Shown here: positions 58,714-64,000 of the stretch, one piece after another
Position numbering within the stretch: position 1 is the stretch's first letter
How the letters are laid out: each line of letters starts with the position of its first letter
Origin: Linum tenue
Taxonomy: Eukaryota > Streptophyta > Magnoliopsida > Malpighiales > Linaceae
Assembly: GCA_946122785.1 (NCBI GenBank)
Contig: CAMGYJ010000004.1
Coordinates: forward strand, 17,940,150 to 18,004,149
DNA: 64,000 nucleotides
Direction: 5' to 3'
Notes under the pieces: model-generated
Database searches by the model: none
The model's input: the letters and a program-made list of their open reading frames with translations, nothing else
Told to the model about the DNA's origin: nothing
Made by a program: the position numbers and the translations under genes

Positions 58714-61700
58714 ATGGCCGTTCTAGCCGAGAACAAGCAGCCGCACGAGTCGCCGGAAGACGAGCTGCAGAAGAAGAAGAAGCGAAAGCGCAGCAGAGGA
58801 AAGAAAGCTCCGGCAGATTCTGATGAAGCTCCAGAGGGGAAGCAGAATGAAGCGGAGAGTGAAGATGAGGAAGAGAAGGAAGTTGTGACGGACAAGAAGA
58901 AAGGAAAGAAGAAGAAGAAGCAGCAGCAGATGGTAGATGAGAATGAAGATGAGGGTGATGGAGAAAAGGAGGAGGAACAGAGCAATGGGAAAGATGGGGA
59001 GGCCGAGGGGAAGACAAAGGAGAAGAAAGTGAAGAGTGGCGGCGGAATTATGAGCACTGACTCTTTTGAATCTTTGGGATTATCTGAGCCTACGAGGAAG
59101 GCGATTCAGGAGATGGGATTCCAGTATTTGACTCAGGTACAGTCTCTTCTGATTGGAACTTTTAGTGCACATTTCAGCACCCACCGGAACGATTCATGAT
59201 GCATATTCATTTTTGGTAGTGTCAAATCCATTTTGTTTAAGCTTCTGTGGTGTTGCATAGTATGGTGTTACATTGGTTGAAGCTCAGCTGTTGTATTCTC
59301 GAATAGTTTTAAGTTTGCGGCGAATGGAAGCATTTTTTAAGTTTATTGAACTTACTGGAGTATATGCGTGCTGAGTTTAGTTAGCAAGAAGAATAGCACG
59401 GCATTTGGGGAAATGTCCTTAACGTGTTTAGATATTGATTGTATTGAGACAAGTTTCTGACAATTTGGAATCTACTGCGTGAAACAGATTCAATCAAGGG
59501 CAGTTCCACCTCTGCTAATTGGCAAGGATGTTTTAGGTGCAGCAAGGACAGGTTCTGGGAAAACCCTTGCCTTTCTGATACCTGCTGTGGAGTTACTATA
59601 CAATGTTCGTTTTGCTCCTCGTAATGGTACTGGTGTGGTTGTTATTTGCCCTACTAGAGAGCTTGCCATTCAGGTAAATGATCCTGCCCGCAGTGTAGAT
59701 GTTCACTTAAAATCATCATTTCTTTCTCACTATATCATTTCTATGTGGTTTCCTCTTGAACTGAATGATGAAATAGTACTGTATAATCAATCAGATGAAA
59801 TTGAACAGATAACTGTAGTTTGCTTCTTTACCGTACCAGTTAGCCTTTTATGTAATTCGAGACTCTGCTAATTTTCTAATGGTATTTGTTTGTAACTTAG
59901 TGACCCGAAGGGCCTGATCTAGTGGCAAATGGGGATGCGAATCTTTTAATTCCTTTTCTCCCTAGACATTTTAGTCTTAGGCTTGATCTAATATATCATG
60001 GTGCAACATTGTTCAGACGCATAAAGTGGCAGAAGACCTTCTCAAGTATCATTCACAGACCCTTGGGTTGGTTATTGGTGGGGCAGCAAGGAAAGGAGAA
60101 GCCGAGCGACTTGTTAAAGGGGTAAACTTGTTGGTTGCAACTCCTGGTCGGCTTCTGGATCATCTTCAAAATACCAAAGGATTCATTTATAAGAACTTGA
60201 AGGTAACTTGTGGACCCTCTTTCATTTGTTTATATTCTTGTGGTTCGAATCATTCTCTGGAAGCATTAGTTTGGGCTTCATAGCTATACTTTTGTGTCAT
60301 ATCTATTCAAGCATGTTTTGTGCTATTCTTGTGCTGCATCTCCTTAAGATGGAAAGTTTTTTTTGCTGATTCTTGAGGAAAACTTTGTAGTGCCTGACGA
60401 TTGACGAGGCAGACAGGATATTGGAGGCCAATTTTGAGGAAGAAATGCAACAAATTCTCAAGCTTTTACCAAAGGTATCCCAAGCTTCTACAATCATTTT
60501 ATCAAACGTATACAATTAGTTAATTTTAGAAGTAGAGAGTGATTGGTTGTTGATATAATAACTTTTTCTTGTGGTTAGTAATCCATATATTGATTTCTCT
60601 CTGAAAGGTTGATAATACTATAATAGAATTTTTGAGGTGAAGTTATACACGTCAATTGATTATATAAAATTCCCGAGAGAACTAGCGCATTGGCATCTGC
60701 TGTTTCGTGCATGCTGTTAGCAGTCTTCAATTGATTTGTGATGTGCCGACCGGTCCTATTAAAATCAGATAGTCCAGATTTCTAATTTTAGAATAAACAA
60801 AACCATACATATGCATGAGTTTTGTTCATTTTGCACCTTGCAGTGCTGTATTCTAGTTCTCTGACAAATTGTTGTGCCATCTGCAGACTAGGCAGACTGC
60901 CTTATTTTCAGCTACCCAAACAAAAAAGGTCTGTTTCTTGCAGCTGCTTCCTTGGAATAATTTTTATTTCCATTATCATTGTACATGATTCTATGCCAGT
61001 ACTTGTCCCTTTTTTTTTAACATGAATTCTGTAGGCAAGAGCAAGCATTCAGTTTTTGCTAACTTCTGCTGATTTTGCTTAGGTGGAGGACCTAGCTCGG
61101 TTGTCGTTTCAGACGACTCCTGTTTATATTGATGTCGATGATGGGAGACACAAGGTATGATGCTTGGTTTGATTCATTGGACAAGCAGAAAATATATGAA
61201 CATGGCTCTGACCTTATAAAATCGTGGGATATTGTAGGTTACCAATGAAGGTCTTCAGCAAGGCTACACTGTAGTTCCAAGTTCCAAGAGATTTCTTCTT
61301 CTTTACTCCTTCTTAAAGAGGAACTTATCAAAGAAAGTGATGGTTTTCTTCTCGTCATGCAATTCTGTCAAGTTTCATTCGGAACTTCTTACATACATTC
61401 AAATAGAATGCTTCGATATCCATGGAAAACAAAAGCAACAGAAGCGAACCTCGACCTTCTTTGATTTCTGCAAAGCTGAGAAAGGGATCTTGCTATGCAC
61501 TGATGTTGCTGCTCGTGGACTGGATATACCCGCTGTGGTATGTGTTTTTTTTCTTTGTTTTTCTTTTTAGATACAACTGATAATTAATTTTCCTTTTGGC
61601 TAGCTCACCTAACTGATTTTCCTCCTATTTGCTGTGCAGGATTGGATTGTGCAGTATGATCCTCCTGATGAGCCCAAGGTGCCCTGTTAATCCTCGTTGC

Positions 61701-62586
61701 ATTCTACACTTCAAATTGGTTAATAATGGAGCTGTTCTTCGATCACATGTACTAACATTTACACTGAATTTCTGGTCTTTAGGAATACATACACAGGGTA
61801 GGCCGAACAGCACGTGGAGAAGGTGCAAAAGGAAATGCCTTGATGTTCCTGATTCCAGAAGAACTTCAGTTTCTGCGGTATCTGAAGGTATGATGGCCTT
61901 AGATTGGAATTTTTACTGCGTATATTACTTGCTCTTGCTCTAGCTACCCTCGTCACTATTCCCTTTCAGGCAGCAAAAGTCCCTGTGAAAGAGTATGAAT
62001 TCGATGAAAAGAAGCTGGCAAATGTTCAGACTCACCTGGTAAGTCATTTTCATCCAGGCTGGAGTCTACTATCATTCCCTAAATTTGATGAAAAGATGCA
62101 AACTCTTGGAAAGAATTCCTACTGACTCGGCTTGTGGGTTGTTGCAGGAGAAATTGGTGGCCAACAACTATTACTTGAACAAGTCGGCGAAAGAAGCTTA
62201 CAGGTCTTACATCTTGGCATACAACTCTCACTCCATGAAAGATATATTCAATGTCCATCGCCTTGACTTACAGGTATCTTTCAATTTACATAGTTGCATT
62301 CTCAGTGGTATGGAAACACCATTAAGAGTGAGCGAGCGAGCGAGTGACATGTTTCACGGTAACAATTATTTCTGGCTTATGTCTTATTATATTTTCTGGG
62401 CAGGCGGTTGCAGCTTCATTTTGCTTCTCTGGGCCACCAAAGGTGAACTTGAACATCGACAGCAGTGCCTCCAAGTTTAGAAAGACCAACAACAGCAAGA
62501 AGAAAGGTAGCTTCAGCGACAACAATCCTTATGGACGATCAAGCGATAATGGTAACGAAGATAAGCGGAAATTCATGAGATACTAG
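58714..62586 (+). CDS. HAS1: DEAD-box ATP-dependent RNA helicase, HAS1/DDX18 type (RH27/RH51 group)
   Basis: Nucleolar RNA helicase expected to act in pre-rRNA processing. Twelve exons: 58714-59136, 59488-59673, 60017-60202, 60391-60474, 60887-60928, 61083-61154, 61238-61537, 61640-61678, 61783-61887, 61970-62038, 62148-62273, 62404-62586; all phase 0 and GT-AG, giving 604 residues. Residues 1-115 are Lys/Glu-rich, like a nucleolar targeting tail. Then the Q motif ([10 protein letters not shown]...LTQIQ), motif [10 protein letters not shown] (159-167), Ia PTRELAIQ (196-203), TPGR (245-248), DEAD (270-273), SAT (301-303), TDVAARGLD (419-427), HRVGRTAR (448-455) and a C-terminal DUF4217-type region with GPPKVNLN. 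All catalytic motifs are intact. Which Arabidopsis paralogue it matches is undecided. Confidence 0.95.
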
Positions 62587-63002
62587 GTGCTCGGAGAGCC
62601 AAGAAGCTTCTTCCTACACACTTAAAAAGTTTTGCAGCAGATTTTGATATTTCAAAGTTCTAGCACATTTCCCATCTTTCCTTCCAGCTGAGATACTCTT
62701 TTCCCCTCCACATCAGAAGGTTTATGTAACTTATGACACTATGAGAGCTGCGAAAGCTTGGTAATTGTTAATTGACAGTGTTTGAGCATCCATTAATTCA
62801 AATCTCTTCCTCTGTTTCCTTGTGGTAAACCATTGAAATCGATGAATATATGACACGAAGAAGAAAACAGAGTATAACGAAAGTAGCTACTCAAATTACA
62901 AAAGCCATTGTTTCTCCTAGTCCCTTGCTCTAAATCGAAACTGAAACAGAATAACAAGCTACACAAACTACAATTTCAACCCAAGCTATCTAAACATTGT
63001 TG
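62587..63002. other. Shared 3' region of two convergent genes
   Basis: This 416-bp spacer separates the helicase stop and the phytocyanin stop on opposite strands, so it should contain both 3' ends. No further feature is seen. Confidence 0.6.
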
Positions 63003-63629
63003 CTAAAGGAAGAGTGAAAGGGCGAGCAGAGGCAGGGCAGCAGCAGCAGCGACGGTGGCAGAGTATGGTGAAGCAGCGGCAGAGGACTTGTGATTGGGAT
63101 GATCATCGGAAGGTGGTGGAGTTGGAAGGGGCGTGGAGTCGTCTTCAACGTCGAGGACTTTGATGATCATCTTCAGGCCATGGTCACAGTGTCCGGTGAC
63201 TCCACTGATGAAGTAGAACAGACCGGGGCGGTCGAGGCGAAAAGAAGTATCGCCGTTGTTGGAGAAGAAGAGAGGGTGTGATGATCTGCACTTGTTGTAC
63301 TCTTCCTCTTCCTTCACCACCATCACCGAGTCCTTCTTGTACTTGAAGCCTTTCCTCCAAAACACACACAAGAACAGAGTTTAGAGTAAAGCTGAAAGAG
63401 AAGAATGAGGAAAGAGCGGTTGGAGAAGGCTAAGTTATTTACGGAGGGTGTCATTGACGCGGAAGCGGTTGGTGGAAGCCCAGTCGTTGAAGAAGTGGTG
63501 CTGTTCGTCTTTGGACTTGGGAACCGTCCACCCTTCCTTCCCGCCGACGAACAACTCGGCGGAGCTGGCCGCGACGACGACGCAGCAGAAGAGAGTGAGT
63601 AGCACCAGCGCCTTCTTCGACATCTCCAT
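63003..63629 (-). CDS. Early nodulin-like protein (phytocyanin fold, copper ligands lost)
   Basis: Two exons on the minus strand, 63629-63443 and 63349-63003, joined as ...CTCC|GC TTC..., give 177 residues. The acceptor at 63350 was chosen because it alone restores frame and the family motif L-R-F-K-Y. Order: secretory signal peptide (1-24, cut expected after ASSA), phytocyanin domain (about 25-130), a Pro/Asp/His-rich linker (130-150) and an Ala/Leu-rich tail (150-177) like a GPI-anchor signal. So it probably sits on the outer plasma membrane or in the wall. The structural pair Cys83-Cys117 is present. Copper ligands are mostly absent: the first His is replaced (Asp69/Ser70), the ligand Cys by Ser111 and the axial residue by Leu121; only His116 remains. 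This is the ENODL class, linked to arabinogalactan proteins; molecular role unknown. Confidence 0.92.
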
Positions 63630-63734
63630 TGTTGGGACTGAGTATTAGCACAGGCGGAAGAAGGCAGTGGTTCTTTGAGAGGAATGATAACTGCAAATGC
63701 TCTTTTGGTTTAGAAATTTTGTATGGCGTGTGTA

Positions 63735-63742
63735 TATTTATA
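63735..63742 (-). promoter_or_regulatory. TATA box of the early nodulin-like gene
   Basis: The minus strand reads TATAAATA about 105 bases upstream of the start codon, a normal distance for a plant TATA box with a leader of about 75 bases. Confidence 0.7.
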
Positions 63743-64000
63743 GAGAGGAGGGAGTGAGCGGGAGAAGTGGAGTAGAGTTAGTGGGGGAGAGGAGGCGTGG
63801 GGTTTAAGGTTTCCTGTTTTTTGACTTGGTATTTTTTTTTTTTTTGTTTTGGTTAACTTCCTCCTGCGATGTTACTATTTATTTCTACGCTGTACCGTTC
63901 TTATTTCTTTTACGTCTTTTTCAAATTGATTTAAGCTATTGGATTGATGACTTCAAATGGTTTAAAGTTCAATAGTAGGAATAGAGTCCAATCAGATTGA

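Noticed and set aside
58631..59057. Two minus-strand Ser/Pro/Phe-rich frames of 128 codons
   Set aside because: They are the complement of the Lys/Glu-rich helicase N-terminus and have no independent support.
1..64000. CRISPR arrays, operons or bacterial-type gene clusters
   Set aside because: The window is plant nuclear DNA with introns; the direct repeats seen are LTRs, target duplications and tandem duplications.

Overview
This window is nuclear DNA of a flowering plant, most likely a eudicot. Intergenic DNA is AT-rich, the genes have short GT-AG introns, and plant-only families are present (plastid ribosomal proteins with transit peptides, a MIZU-KUSSEI1-type protein, an early nodulin-like phytocyanin). 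The species cannot be named from sequence alone.

The window has two halves. Positions 1 to about 41,100 are a transposon graveyard with no intact host gene. Positions 41,200 to 64,000 hold six intact protein genes and one tRNA gene, separated by AT-rich spacers with small transposon insertions.

Transposon half, left to right: a possible hAT-type element (2264-2799); a 2.1 kb element with arms of about 370 bp in inverted orientation (2890-4997); a Mutator-like element with a 9-bp target duplication that carries gene-like fragments (5206-6657); a small two-exon reading frame broken by a young non-autonomous Copia-type element (6948-9859); a CACTA-like repeat patch; a hAT MITE in G-rich DNA; and then a nest. 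In the nest a minus-strand chromovirus gag-pol relic was split by a hAT element (15551-30231). That hAT carries a MITE (18762-25613), which was itself split by a gag-protease LTR retrotransposon (19201-25604). Every level is marked by matching target duplications. A degenerate hAT transposase and another inverted-repeat element with captured sequence lie in the same hAT. To the right is a second, older gag-protease LTR element (31082-39438) with a 481-bp hAT MITE in its 3' LTR, then two more MITE-like elements.

Gene half: plastid ribosomal protein bL17 (41282-42097), NC2beta/Dr1 transcription repressor (44134-45952), plastid-type ribosomal protein uL18 (46660-47505), an intronless MIZ1-domain protein (49212-50063), tRNA-Ala(AGC) (56403-56475), a twelve-exon HAS1/DDX18-type DEAD-box RNA helicase (58714-62586) and, convergent to it, an early nodulin-like phytocyanin (63629-63003). 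Exon junctions were placed by reading frame, GT-AG signals and family knowledge. These are housekeeping genes of organelle translation, transcription control and ribosome assembly; they do not form one pathway.

The best candidates for something under-described are the two diverged LTR elements that encode gag and protease but no reverse transcriptase. They share a tRNA-Asp primer site and several noncoding blocks, including a perfect stem-loop just upstream of the 3' LTR polypurine tract. This looks like a parasitic retrotransposon lineage with its own RNA signals.
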